A DNA stretch of 64,000 nt. Source: an uncultured Clostridia bacterium. GTDB lineage: Bacteria > Bacillota > Clostridia > Christensenellales > DTU072. Location of the stretch: contig CALVYG010000005.1 in NCBI GenBank assembly GCA_944372095.1, positions 1 through 64,000 of the forward strand. The letters are read 5' to 3'. A program made the position numbers and the translations under genes. A model generated the notes under the pieces. The model searched no databases. It was given only the letters and a program-made list of their open reading frames with translations, and was not told where the DNA came from. Positions 9,001 through 17,017 of the stretch are shown in pieces (the stretch's first letter is position 1; the number at the start of each line of letters is the position of its first letter).

Positions 9001-11589
9001 ATGGTGTCCGCATTCAACGCGCTTGAAATCGATTATGACGAGTACAATTCCGCCGCGACGGGCGACAAGGTAGTAAAAGGCGTATCCTTATATAATATAA
9101 GCACGAGCCTTGACAGCGCATCGATAACGTTTACCAACAGTTATTATTCGAAACTCGATTATTCTTCAACCGATAAGGAAGCGTTTGACAAAGAAGGAAA
9201 ATTGACCGGAATAGGAAAAACCAGCAGCTGGACGGTATCGTCGGTAATAGATAACGATTATGACGCGCCGACGGGTCTTGCATTGAACACGAGCGGTAGC
9301 GAACCTACGCTTACCTGGAAAGGCGCAGACGGAGTGACGACTGATTCCGACGGAGAAGTAATGACAGCTAAGCCTACGCATTACGAAATATGGATGAAGT
9401 ATACCGACGAAGACGGCGACCAGGCAGAGAAATTATACGATAAGGTAGAGGTATCCGAAAACGATGATAACGACGACTATACTTATACGTTTACGGGAGA
9501 TTGGAGCAATACGAAATTAACATATTTCGCCGTAAAAACAATAGGGAGCGACGGAGTATCGTCATTGACGGCATATACGGTAAACGCAATGGGTTCGGCG
9601 AAAGAAGGAAAAAAGATACCCGAACCGAAGACAAAAGAAGACCCGACCGAATCGAAAGCGGGTACGGTATCGTCGTCGTCGGAAGGAATGTTTAAAGTCG
9701 AAAGCGCGGACGGAATAAACTATGTATCGCCCTACAAGACGCTGATGAAACTGACGAGTAATTACGACAGTGTAACAAGCATATATTCACAGACGTTAAG
9801 TTCGGGATTGTCCGCAGACGGATATTATAAAATAAGCGTATGGGTAAAAACGGAGGATGGAGCCTCTGCAAGCATAACGCTCGGAGGAACGAGCGGAGCT
9901 TTGCAGGCGGCTACCGATGACAGTCAGCTCGGATTTGTGCAGATAACAACCGAAGGAGAGTGGGAAGAGTACTGTATGTACATTAAAACGGGCAATTTCA
10001 ATGCAAAGATGTATGTTAAATACAGTCTCGGAAATCCTTATGCGCAGAAACACAGCGGTAAAATAGGTTCCGGCGACAGTGTAAATTATTATCAGACAAA
10101 AGATTTCAGTAAAGGAACGGCGTATTTTGACGCGGTTAAAGTAACGGCAATAACCGAAGACGAATATGCTGCGGCAAAAGAACTTGACGAAGCGTACAGC
10201 GGAACGGGATACGCGTCTACAACCCACGAAACGGTTTACACTGCCATACCTTATTATATATATTGTATGGAATACGTAATGGATTCGTTTGACGCGAATA
10301 CCGAACCGACAAGCACGACTACTGACAACGATACAACGGGAAATACGCCTTCGAACTATAACAGGGATTACGATACCGACCTTACCAAGGACGGAACGCT
10401 CGCTTCGTACGGTGTTTATAATTATGAAAGTTCGAAAACAAGCGAGAGAATGAAACTTGCAATCGAACAGTTATATAAATATACCGACACCGACGAAGAA
10501 GAAGACGTGTTTGTATACAACGAAATATTCTCATCGTTATTTGCCGACAAATTCAATTGTGCTAACTATGGCAAAGACGATTGGAACGACTTTATGGCGG
10601 AATTCCTGAGCGTGAACAGGAAGGACGCCGGCGGAAACGTGACATATGAAGGCGGAAACAACGTGCTTGTAATGAGCAACAAGGCGGAAAGCGGATATGC
10701 CCAGAATTACACGCTTGACAGCAGTTACAATTATAAGGCAAAAGCGGGAACATATACAAAGATAACGTTCAGCGCGAGAACGCTTATAGCGCGCGTGGTT
10801 GAGAAAGAAATTACCGACAGTAACGGCAACAAAGTAACCGATTACGAATATTATCTGGACAAGGCGTACGGAGAGTTCAGAGTGACGCCGTCCACGTCGA
10901 AAAACGACACCGTAAGCGTAAAGATAAATTCATATCTGTACGGAGCAGAGAACGGAAACGTATATCAGGACGTAACGTATACGGTATATCTGTACAATCC
11001 TACCGACAGCGACAATACCGTAAATTGGGCGTTTTATCTCGGCGACGAAAAGGTTGACGAAGACGACGAAAAAGAAAATTCGGAATTTGCGCAATATCTT
11101 GTAGGAATGATGGCAATAGACCTTGTCTCAGCGGAAAACGTGACGGCGGAAGAATATAACGCGGCAAAGAACGCGTCGGGCGGAGAAAAATCGACGAGTT
11201 ATTTCTATGAATATAAAGCGACGGAAGAAGAACCCGAAGAAGAGCCTGACGACGGCGACGAAAATCCGGAAGAAGAGCCGTCGTTCTGGGATAATCTGTT
11301 CAATAACGAATATTTCTGGCTGTATATATCGAGTTTTGTAATTGCGGTAGTAATCATAATAACTGTAATAGCGGTTGTAATCAGCAGATGGAAGAAGAAA
11401 CACCCGAAAGAAGTAGTGGTAGAGAACGTAGCCAAAACCGAGAAAGACATAAAAGTCGTGCCGACGGCGCCGCAGGTGAAAGAAGACGCGTTGGAAGCAG
11501 ACGAATATGTGGACGAAATTAAGCCGACCTACGTTCAGAGAGTTAATAAGAACAAATCGAGAAAGGACAGAAAAAAGGGTAAGAAATAA
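6070..11589 (+). CDS. Giant lipoprotein with carbohydrate-binding-like and Fn3-like modules and a C-terminal membrane span
   Basis: This 1839-residue protein has a classic lipobox (L-V-A-C24) and also a strong membrane segment near residues 1747-1772, followed by RWKKKHPK and a Lys-rich tail of about 65 residues. Both ends would therefore be tied to the membrane. The exterior contains repeated jelly-roll-like units recognised by recurring YYKISVWV, 'EW.E...YI' and FFDNI/YFDAV phrases, which resemble CBM4/9-type carbohydrate-binding folds. A fibronectin-III-like unit lies near 1065-1170 and a Glu/Trp-rich coiled coil near 660-700. The Asp/Glu-rich segment EEEPEEEPDDGDENPEEEP leads into the span. 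No enzyme motif is visible. A glycan-binding or wall-sensing role is inference. Confidence 0.75.
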   Translation: MKKKFLSIFTLLIAIVLGVALVACEDYGKENEGEETTTKRTFTHTIKNGTFYDASTTSTSTSGDMSVLDKVTDWTQMSGSTTTSKTGADGVLSAVIDISDSDKYQALADKYLHVYEDVNGEELDNNFTMPNPGIDPKTPMVNQLDENGKIKTDENGNPLKQREDSNVFVIASTKKEGSLYATSSSYTLEQNSIYLLQFSVCTKIDAEEGDTTKGAWFVLGGDMGYTIKCINTNGEWKTYYLFIETNRYSSMSIKAELWLGYGPGISTSTTSPDDKGIYSTRGIAFFDNIICEKVDGEKLTEAISDEGLATYGTYVYDAEDEMNDNYAEFKSALTSTTDGRGNNYVTARSAYYLTNAEMDLRKKPTSYNTTSYRKYFYTFRENYGTSNLTKYSITSNATYDAKYYGSVDVSKLYDIVTDESVDLSEVSDNYSKSTSEGGIGSSANFYAMGYEEWRDSVMNDPDHNLNSLDETYVMMIYNRDLLANTIKTSETLKIEPNVYYKISVWVYVWAKSYEFGGKLHYYPEFSDAEPVNPLESGFTATEKQTYNLLSTEGITGFSGYTNALTEEETAKAKDYENALTAIGSYGYNGTASETLRTAAAAWIRDDLLGLGDTVDVSGTTESFYYAYLWNNLTSLSDDLQALEASIEKLYLHEREANTQTFNDLKEEIEEYEADHEEWEIDKADYEAKYKNWEAKNSYPKATVKLTGAGDGIKEQTKALGEWQEITFYIQGNQLSQRQLTVEMSLGTGSDDTTFMIGGAFFDNISVKAYKSLKEATEDGVPTDAEWKRLAEISEVENVEFGGLYGDAELDETKASEIISKNWSAAAGEGTAAGDKDAISVKVTEGDIGKIKVGEATKYLYTLEYENKKATASKLSYTGEHAIKILPNKFYRFAFLIKTEGIDEDLGITVNLVYGEDPNKLENVKDSTVKTYTNNTDEWAEIVYYICGDLVDTYYVGITIDMGSGTRFVTDSYVSGKVMVSAFNALEIDYDEYNSAATGDKVVKGVSLYNISTSLDSASITFTNSYYSKLDYSSTDKEAFDKEGKLTGIGKTSSWTVSSVIDNDYDAPTGLALNTSGSEPTLTWKGADGVTTDSDGEVMTAKPTHYEIWMKYTDEDGDQAEKLYDKVEVSENDDNDDYTYTFTGDWSNTKLTYFAVKTIGSDGVSSLTAYTVNAMGSAKEGKKIPEPKTKEDPTESKAGTVSSSSEGMFKVESADGINYVSPYKTLMKLTSNYDSVTSIYSQTLSSGLSADGYYKISVWVKTEDGASASITLGGTSGALQAATDDSQLGFVQITTEGEWEEYCMYIKTGNFNAKMYVKYSLGNPYAQKHSGKIGSGDSVNYYQTKDFSKGTAYFDAVKVTAITEDEYAAAKELDEAYSGTGYASTTHETVYTAIPYYIYCMEYVMDSFDANTEPTSTTTDNDTTGNTPSNYNRDYDTDLTKDGTLASYGVYNYESSKTSERMKLAIEQLYKYTDTDEEEDVFVYNEIFSSLFADKFNCANYGKDDWNDFMAEFLSVNRKDAGGNVTYEGGNNVLVMSNKAESGYAQNYTLDSSYNYKAKAGTYTKITFSARTLIARVVEKEITDSNGNKVTDYEYYLDKAYGEFRVTPSTSKNDTVSVKINSYLYGAENGNVYQDVTYTVYLYNPTDSDNTVNWAFYLGDEKVDEDDEKENSEFAQYLVGMMAIDLVSAENVTAEEYNAAKNASGGEKSTSYFYEYKATEEEPEEEPDDGDENPEEEPSFWDNLFNNEYFWLYISSFVIAVVIIITVIAVVISRWKKKHPKEVVVENVAKTEKDIKVVPTAPQVKEDALEADEYVDEIKPTYVQRVNKNKSRKDRKKGKK

Positions 11590-11610
11590 GATTTGTTCCG
11601 ATAAATGAGA

Positions 11611-11645
11611 TAAACGCCGCTTTTTGAAAAAGAGCGGCGTTTTGA
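11611..11645 (+). terminator. Rho-independent terminator after the giant lipoprotein gene
   Basis: AACGCCGC (11613-11620) pairs with GCGGCGTT (11634-11641) with an inner T/A stem, followed by a short T run. It separates the surface protein from the P-type ATPase. Confidence 0.8.
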
Positions 11646-11768
11646 ATTAAGGTTCGGGAAAATAACAAGTAAGACGAAGAAAAATAATAAAAAATAATAA
11701 ATAAAAAATGCAGGATAAGAAATAAAATATAATAAGCGCAAAAGGGGAGAAAATGAAAAATATAACGC

Positions 11769-11798
11769 TTGACATAAGCGCGAAAAAAGGTATAAAAT
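11769..11798 (+). promoter_or_regulatory. Strong promoter giving a leaderless P-type ATPase transcript
   Basis: Perfect TTGACA at 11769-11774, then TATAAA at 11791-11796 (16-base spacer; TAAAAT with 18 is the alternative). The predicted transcription start is 11803-11806, at the ATG. Confidence 0.7.
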
Positions 11799-11805
11799 TT
11801 AATTT

Positions 11806-14253
11806 ATGAGTGTACAAACGGAGAAAAATCCCATACCCGTAACCGGACTTACCGAAGCGGAAGTAAAAGAAAGAATAGAACAAGGGAAAGTCAACGGCGA
11901 CCAGAACATAAAGACAAAGAGCGTCGGTAAAATTCTTTTTACCAATATATTTACGTTATTCAATTTTATATTTGTAGTAATAGCGATAATACTTTTAATT
12001 TTCACGGATAAAGGTGCGGACGAAAAATATACGATAGACGATTTTTCCGATTTCGGGTTCGTAATGGTAATGCTTATCAATATGCTGATAGGTATAATAC
12101 AGGAATTGAAAGCAAAACATACGATAGATAAATTATCTTTGCTGTCGGCGCCGAAAGTAACGGTGATAAGGGACGGAGTGGAGAAAGAGATAGCGATAAA
12201 AGATATCGTACTCGATGATGTTATAAGGCTGTCAGCCGGGCGACAGATATGTTCGGACAGCGTGGTTACAAGCGGATTTATCGAAGTGAACGAGTCGCTG
12301 ATAACTGGAGAACCCGACGCGGTTCCGAAGAGCGAAGGCGACGAACTTCTGAGCGGAAGTTTCGTAGTAAGCGGAAAAGCGGATTGCAGGGTAATAAGAG
12401 TAGGGAAAGAGAATTATGCGACAAAGATAAGCAGCGGAGCGAAATATATAAAGACGTTCCCGTCGGAAATAAGGCGGTCGCTAATTAAGTTTATAAGGAT
12501 AATGGGAATAGTGATAATACCGCTCGGAGTCGCGCTGTTCTGCGTAAAATATTTAGTACAGGGCAACGAACTGATACAAACGGTGCGTTCGGTAATGGGA
12601 AATCTGATAGGAATGATACCGAGCGGACTGGTAATGCTTACGAGCGCGGTATTCTGCGTAAGCGTAATAAGACTTGCGCGGCATAAAGCGCTTGCGCAGG
12701 ATTTATATTGCGTCGAAACTCTGGCGCGAGTGGACGTTTTATGCCTCGATAAAACCGGAACGATAACCGAAGGCAGTATGGACGTGGAAGAGATTATTCC
12801 GTATTACGGCGACGCGGATATTAAAGGGGTATTGAAAACGATAGTGGATTCAACGGGCGACAATAACGTCACCGCGGCAGCGATAAAGGAGTATTGCAAA
12901 GATTCCGTCGCCGAATTCAACGTAACGAGAAACATACCGTTTTCGTCGAAATATAAATTCAGCGGGATAGAAGTAAACGGCGAAAAGACGTATGTATTCG
13001 GAGCGCCTGAATTCATATTGACGCGAATACCGAAAAGGGCGGAAGAGAAAATAGCTTATTATGCGGAAAAAGGCATGCGTGTAACGGCTCTTGCCGAAAC
13101 AAGGGTGTTCGAAGGAACGAAAATTCCGGCAAGGACGAGGCTTCTTGCGTTGGTAATAATAAGCGACAAAATAAGGAAAGAAGCGCCGGACACGCTGAGA
13201 TTTTTTGCCGAGCAAGGGGTGAATATAAAGATAATAAGCGGAGACAACGCGCTTACGGTGAGTAAAATAGCCGAGCGAGCGGGTGTAAGCGGTTACGATA
13301 AATACGTAGACGCAAGCACGCTTAACACGGAAGAGGAAATGAGCGAAGCGCTTGAAAACTGCGTGGTATTCGGGAGAACTACGCCCGATAAAAAACTTGA
13401 ATTGGTAAAACTTTTAAGAAAACAAAAGCACACGGTAGCGATGACAGGAGACGGAGTGAACGACGTACTTGCGTTAAGGGAATCGGACTGTTCGATAGCG
13501 ATGGCGTCGGGAAGCGACGCGGCTAAAAACGTAAGCCAACTGGTATTATTGGACAGCAACTTTGCGTGTCTGCCGAGAGCAGTGGCTGAGGGAAGACGAA
13601 CCATTAACAATCTTGAAAGGTCGGCGTCCTTGTATCTTGTTAAAACGCTGTACAACATAATGTTTGCGCTGGTATTCTTAATAATAAGTTCGGATTTACC
13701 GTTCGAGCCCAAGCATATGACGTTTATCGGAGCGATAACGATAGGAATTCCGTCTGTAGTGCTGGCGTTGGAACCGAATAAAGAACTCGTAACGGGGAAA
13801 TTTTTCAGGAAAGTAATTTCAAACGCAATACCGACTGCGCTTACGGTAGTGATATGCGTCGTCACCGCCACGCTGACGTCGAGAATATTCCCCGACGCAA
13901 TCGGGAAAGAAGAGCTTTCGACGATTTGTACGATATTAACCGGATTTATAGGGTTTATGTATATAGCGAAAATATCGTATCCGTTTAACGCATGGCGAAT
14001 AATAATGTTATGTGCGTTGGTGGCAATATTCGTTGCGGCGTTTTTTGCAAGGTTTGAAGTATTCGACGCACCGTCGTTTTTCGGACTTACGACTGAATTC
14101 AACAAAGAGATGATACTGATACTCGGTCCCGTGGGCGGATTAAGCGTACCGCTTTTTATAGGGTTGACTATATTGGTACAGGGAATAAATAAAAAGATAG
14201 CAGGAAAAAAAATCAAGATATTGGATGCCATTGACGGCGAAGGAGAAAAATAA
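11806..14253 (+). CDS. CtpE-like cation-translocating P-type ATPase
   Basis: An 815-residue P-type ATPase that pumps a cation across the cytoplasmic membrane. Visible motifs: the actuator TGE (SLITGEPD, near 167), the phosphorylation site DKTGT with Asp315, and the hinge TGDGVND near 547-553. It begins with the short GLTEAEVKERIEQGK segment and continues in the style of mycobacterial CtpE, a calcium transporter. CtpE-type pumps lack heavy-metal-binding domains, as here. Calcium is thus the best guess, not shown by the sequence. There is no Shine-Dalgarno site and the promoter -10 box ends about 8-10 bases before the ATG. The next gene starts just after the stop. Confidence 0.88.
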   Translation: MSVQTEKNPIPVTGLTEAEVKERIEQGKVNGDQNIKTKSVGKILFTNIFTLFNFIFVVIAIILLIFTDKGADEKYTIDDFSDFGFVMVMLINMLIGIIQELKAKHTIDKLSLLSAPKVTVIRDGVEKEIAIKDIVLDDVIRLSAGRQICSDSVVTSGFIEVNESLITGEPDAVPKSEGDELLSGSFVVSGKADCRVIRVGKENYATKISSGAKYIKTFPSEIRRSLIKFIRIMGIVIIPLGVALFCVKYLVQGNELIQTVRSVMGNLIGMIPSGLVMLTSAVFCVSVIRLARHKALAQDLYCVETLARVDVLCLDKTGTITEGSMDVEEIIPYYGDADIKGVLKTIVDSTGDNNVTAAAIKEYCKDSVAEFNVTRNIPFSSKYKFSGIEVNGEKTYVFGAPEFILTRIPKRAEEKIAYYAEKGMRVTALAETRVFEGTKIPARTRLLALVIISDKIRKEAPDTLRFFAEQGVNIKIISGDNALTVSKIAERAGVSGYDKYVDASTLNTEEEMSEALENCVVFGRTTPDKKLELVKLLRKQKHTVAMTGDGVNDVLALRESDCSIAMASGSDAAKNVSQLVLLDSNFACLPRAVAEGRRTINNLERSASLYLVKTLYNIMFALVFLIISSDLPFEPKHMTFIGAITIGIPSVVLALEPNKELVTGKFFRKVISNAIPTALTVVICVVTATLTSRIFPDAIGKEELSTICTILTGFIGFMYIAKISYPFNAWRIIMLCALVAIFVAAFFARFEVFDAPSFFGLTTEFNKEMILILGPVGGLSVPLFIGLTILVQGINKKIAGKKIKILDAIDGEGEK

Positions 14254-14254
14254 A

Positions 14255-15070
14255 ATGTCAGAATGTACTCACGATTGTTCAACGTGCACGTCGAAGTGTG
14301 AAAAGAGTGAAAGTTTATTGGAAAAACCTTCAAAATATTCGGATATAAAGAAAGTGATAGCGGTAGTAAGCGGAAAAGGCGGAGTAGGGAAAAGCCTGAC
14401 TACGGCAATGCTTGCGAGCGAAGCAAACAGACAGGGTCTGAGAACGGCGGTACTTGACGCGGACCTTACCGGTCCGTCGATACCGAAAATATTCGGTGTG
14501 GACGAAAAAGCGACGGGAGACGAGGAAGGAATCGAACCCGTAATGACGAGAAACGGAATAAAGATAATGAGCGTAAATTTATTGCTTGAAGATACGGGAG
14601 CGCCGGTAATATGGAGAGGTCCCGTGATAGCGGGAGTCGTAAAGCAATTCTGGACAGACGTAAAGTGGGGGGATATAGATATAATGTTTATAGATTGTCC
14701 TCCGGGAACGGGAGACGTACCGATAACCGTATTTCAGTCAATACCCGTAAAAGGGATAGTCGTGGTAACCAGTCCGCAGGAACTGGTATCCGTAATAGTG
14801 GAAAAAGCGGTAAATATGGCAAAGATGATGAATATCCCCGTACTCGGAGTAGTACAGAATATGTCATACTACGAATGTGAGAATTGCGGAAAGAAACATT
14901 ATATATTCGGAGAAAGCAAGGTGGCGGAAACGGCGAAGGAATTCGGAATAAAGCATTATTGCGAGATGCCGATAATACCCGAAGCGGCAGCAAAATGCGA
15001 CGAAGGAAAAGCGGAAGAAATAGAAACGGAAGAAATGAAAGATTTTTTCAATGCGGTAATGAAAGACTGA
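14255..15070 (+). CDS. Mrp/Nbp35-type Fe-S cluster carrier ATPase
   Basis: A 271-residue P-loop protein of the Mrp/NBP35 (ApbC) family, which binds Fe-S clusters and passes them to apoproteins in the cytoplasm. The deviant Walker A motif SGKGGVGKS lies at residues 39-47. Four N-terminal cysteines (C4, C8, C11, C15) form the C-x3-C-x2-C-x3-C pattern seen in Nbp35-like members. A central CENC pair is where family members hold the bridging cluster. I chose the ATG at 14255 because the P-type ATPase ends at 14253 and AAGGAG lies 10 bases upstream. It is probably co-transcribed with the ATPase. Confidence 0.9.
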   Translation: MSECTHDCSTCTSKCEKSESLLEKPSKYSDIKKVIAVVSGKGGVGKSLTTAMLASEANRQGLRTAVLDADLTGPSIPKIFGVDEKATGDEEGIEPVMTRNGIKIMSVNLLLEDTGAPVIWRGPVIAGVVKQFWTDVKWGDIDIMFIDCPPGTGDVPITVFQSIPVKGIVVVTSPQELVSVIVEKAVNMAKMMNIPVLGVVQNMSYYECENCGKKHYIFGESKVAETAKEFGIKHYCEMPIIPEAAAKCDEGKAEEIETEEMKDFFNAVMKD

Positions 15071-15166
15071 AAAAGTGAAAGTGACGCGGCAGAAAAAAGG
15101 GAGCAAACCAAAATTAAGGATAAAGAAAATATAATCAAAGATAAATAAAATTACCGAGGAACAATA

Positions 15167-15628
15167 ATGAAGAAAGAAGAAATTGCAGGGGAACTGTTTT
15201 CGGAAGGATACAACTGCGCGCAATCGGTAGTAGCGGCGTTCAGTGAAGAAATCGGTATGGAGAAAGAAGCGGCGGCGAAAGCGGTATCCGGTTTCGGCGG
15301 CGGAATAGGCAGGCTGAGAGAAGTATGCGGAGCGGTAAGCGGAATGGTATTTGTTTTAAGCAATATCGAAGGATATTCTGACCCGAAAGACAGAACCGGG
15401 AAAAAAAAACTGTATATAAAGGTACAGGAACTGACGGGAAAGTTCAGAGAGGAAAAGGGTTCGATAATATGCCGTGAGCTTTTGAAAGGAATAAACGCCG
15501 ATACAAGTCCGGTACCGTCAGAAAGAACGCCCGAATATTACCGTACAAGAGGATGCAGAGGGTGCGTCGAGTGTGCGGCAGGGATACTTGAAAAATACCT
15601 TGAAGAAAAAAAGGAAAAAGGTAAATAA
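15167..15628 (+). CDS. C-GCAxxG-C-C family protein
   Basis: A 153-residue member of the C_GCAxxG_C_C family, named for its conserved cysteines. The first part carries YNCAQSV, then GFGGGIGRLREVCGAVSG (the GCAxxG-like core), and the end carries RGCRGCVECAAG. The family's function is not established; a redox or metal role is suggested by the conserved cysteines and by members next to redox genes. Here it follows an Fe-S carrier, which fits that idea but proves nothing. GAGG stands 7 bases before the ATG. Confidence 0.85.
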   Translation: MKKEEIAGELFSEGYNCAQSVVAAFSEEIGMEKEAAAKAVSGFGGGIGRLREVCGAVSGMVFVLSNIEGYSDPKDRTGKKKLYIKVQELTGKFREEKGSIICRELLKGINADTSPVPSERTPEYYRTRGCRGCVECAAGILEKYLEEKKEKGK

Positions 15629-15679
15629 AATTCTTTCGGATAATTCCGATAAAAGGAAAGAAAGGTAAAAAAAGCGGCG

Positions 15680-15708
15680 TTGATTTTTTGAAAACGCTGT
15701 GATACAAT
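15680..15708 (+). promoter_or_regulatory. Extended -10 promoter for the PAP2 gene
   Basis: TTGATT at 15680-15685, 17-base spacer, TGA-TACAAT with the hexamer at 15703-15708. The ATG at 15747 is preceded by GAGAGGT. Confidence 0.6.
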
Positions 15709-15746
15709 TGAAGAAACAGTAAAAAAGTTTAACTGAGAGGTAGACA

Positions 15747-16889
15747 ATGAAAAAAAGTACGTTAATCGGAATATGCACCGCGAGCGCGGTGTTCATTGCC
15801 TTATTATTGGTGGCAACGTTTTACGATTTGCAGATAAGTGTGGCACTCGGAAACGGAGACAGCCTGTTCGGTCAGTTTTTCCGTTTATGGGGAGAAGTTA
15901 CGGGGTGGATAGTCATACCGATATGCGCGGCAATTCTGTTGCGTGCGTGCGATAAGAAAACAAAGGCAGGAAAAATTATTACCGCGGTATGGGCAATAGT
16001 TTTGGTCGTAGGGTGGTATTTCACGATAACGTATTTCATAGAAGAATTCACGGGAGACAGTTATATAGAAGGAATGTACGGGTCGCCGTACGGGTATCTT
16101 CCGTTGCATAGCGCGGTATTCGCATTGATGGTAAGCGGATTACACGTATGGGGAATATATAAGGTTAAGGAAAAAACCGTAAGGAAACTCGTATTTTTTG
16201 CCGTGGTAATGCTGATAGCGCTTGCATTAAGCCAACTTATAACTACAATAATGAAAGATATCTGGACAAGACAAAGGTTCCGTAATCTGGATATAGGAAA
16301 CGGCGGAACGAGTTCGGATGGGTTTACGCCTTGGTACGAACCGGGACTGGGAAAAAACAAAGAGGCTGCTACTTATTATGTCGAGGACAGTATCGGCGGA
16401 ATGCTTAAAAAAGACGCATATAAATCTTTCCCGAGCGGACATACGTCGGCTGCGGCGTTGACTTTCGGATTAGTGATGCTGCCTGAAATTTTCGAGAAAT
16501 TAAAAAAATATAAAATATGGTTCTGGATTGCACCGTTTGTATATACCGTGCTTGTGGGAATATCGAGGATAGTGAACAGGGCGCATTATTTCAGCGATAC
16601 GCTTTTCGGCGGTGCGATAGGAACGTTATCGGTATTCGCGTCGATTGCGATAGTGAAATTGTTTAAGAAAAATGAAAAGAAAAACAAATTTTTTGCCGCG
16701 GCGGCAAAACTGCTCGGAGCGGAAAGCGCGACAGAAGTAAGCGAAGAGAGCGTTTCCGCACCGGAGGAAGAAACGGTTGAAGCCGATAGTGAGTCCGTTT
16801 TGGACAAAGCGGAAATATCGGAAAGCGAAGAGGAACGGGTAATTTTAACCGATACGGCGGCAGGAGATATAAAAAATTCGGACGAGTAA
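15747..16889 (+). CDS. PAP2-family membrane phosphatase
   Basis: A 380-residue membrane protein of the type 2 phosphatidic acid phosphatase family; such enzymes remove phosphate from lipids (undecaprenyl pyrophosphate, phosphatidate) outside the membrane. The three catalytic motifs are readable: KDIWTRQRFR (a K-x6-RP variant with Phe after Thr-Arg-Gln-Arg), PSGH at 229-232, and SRIVNRAHYFSD (SR-x5-H-x3-D). Several membrane spans surround them. The last 60 residues are Glu/Ser-rich and probably disordered, an addition not needed for activity. The substrate cannot be told from sequence. Confidence 0.87.
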   Translation: MKKSTLIGICTASAVFIALLLVATFYDLQISVALGNGDSLFGQFFRLWGEVTGWIVIPICAAILLRACDKKTKAGKIITAVWAIVLVVGWYFTITYFIEEFTGDSYIEGMYGSPYGYLPLHSAVFALMVSGLHVWGIYKVKEKTVRKLVFFAVVMLIALALSQLITTIMKDIWTRQRFRNLDIGNGGTSSDGFTPWYEPGLGKNKEAATYYVEDSIGGMLKKDAYKSFPSGHTSAAALTFGLVMLPEIFEKLKKYKIWFWIAPFVYTVLVGISRIVNRAHYFSDTLFGGAIGTLSVFASIAIVKLFKKNEKKNKFFAAAAKLLGAESATEVSEESVSAPEEETVEADSESVLDKAEISESEEERVILTDTAAGDIKNSDE

Positions 16890-17017
16890 GAATCCGACGG
16901 TTAGGTTTAATCGTTTGAATTGAATAAAGGAAAACGGAGGAACGGATTTTTTCGGCATTAAGAAGAAAAAGTCGGATAAAAAAGACAGAAAAAACTTTTT
17001 TAGCGGATACTGATAAT

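Noticed and set aside
13293-14333. 346-codon minus-strand frame opposite the P-type ATPase
   Set aside because: Antisense to conserved P-type ATPase sequence, with no ribosome site or family features.
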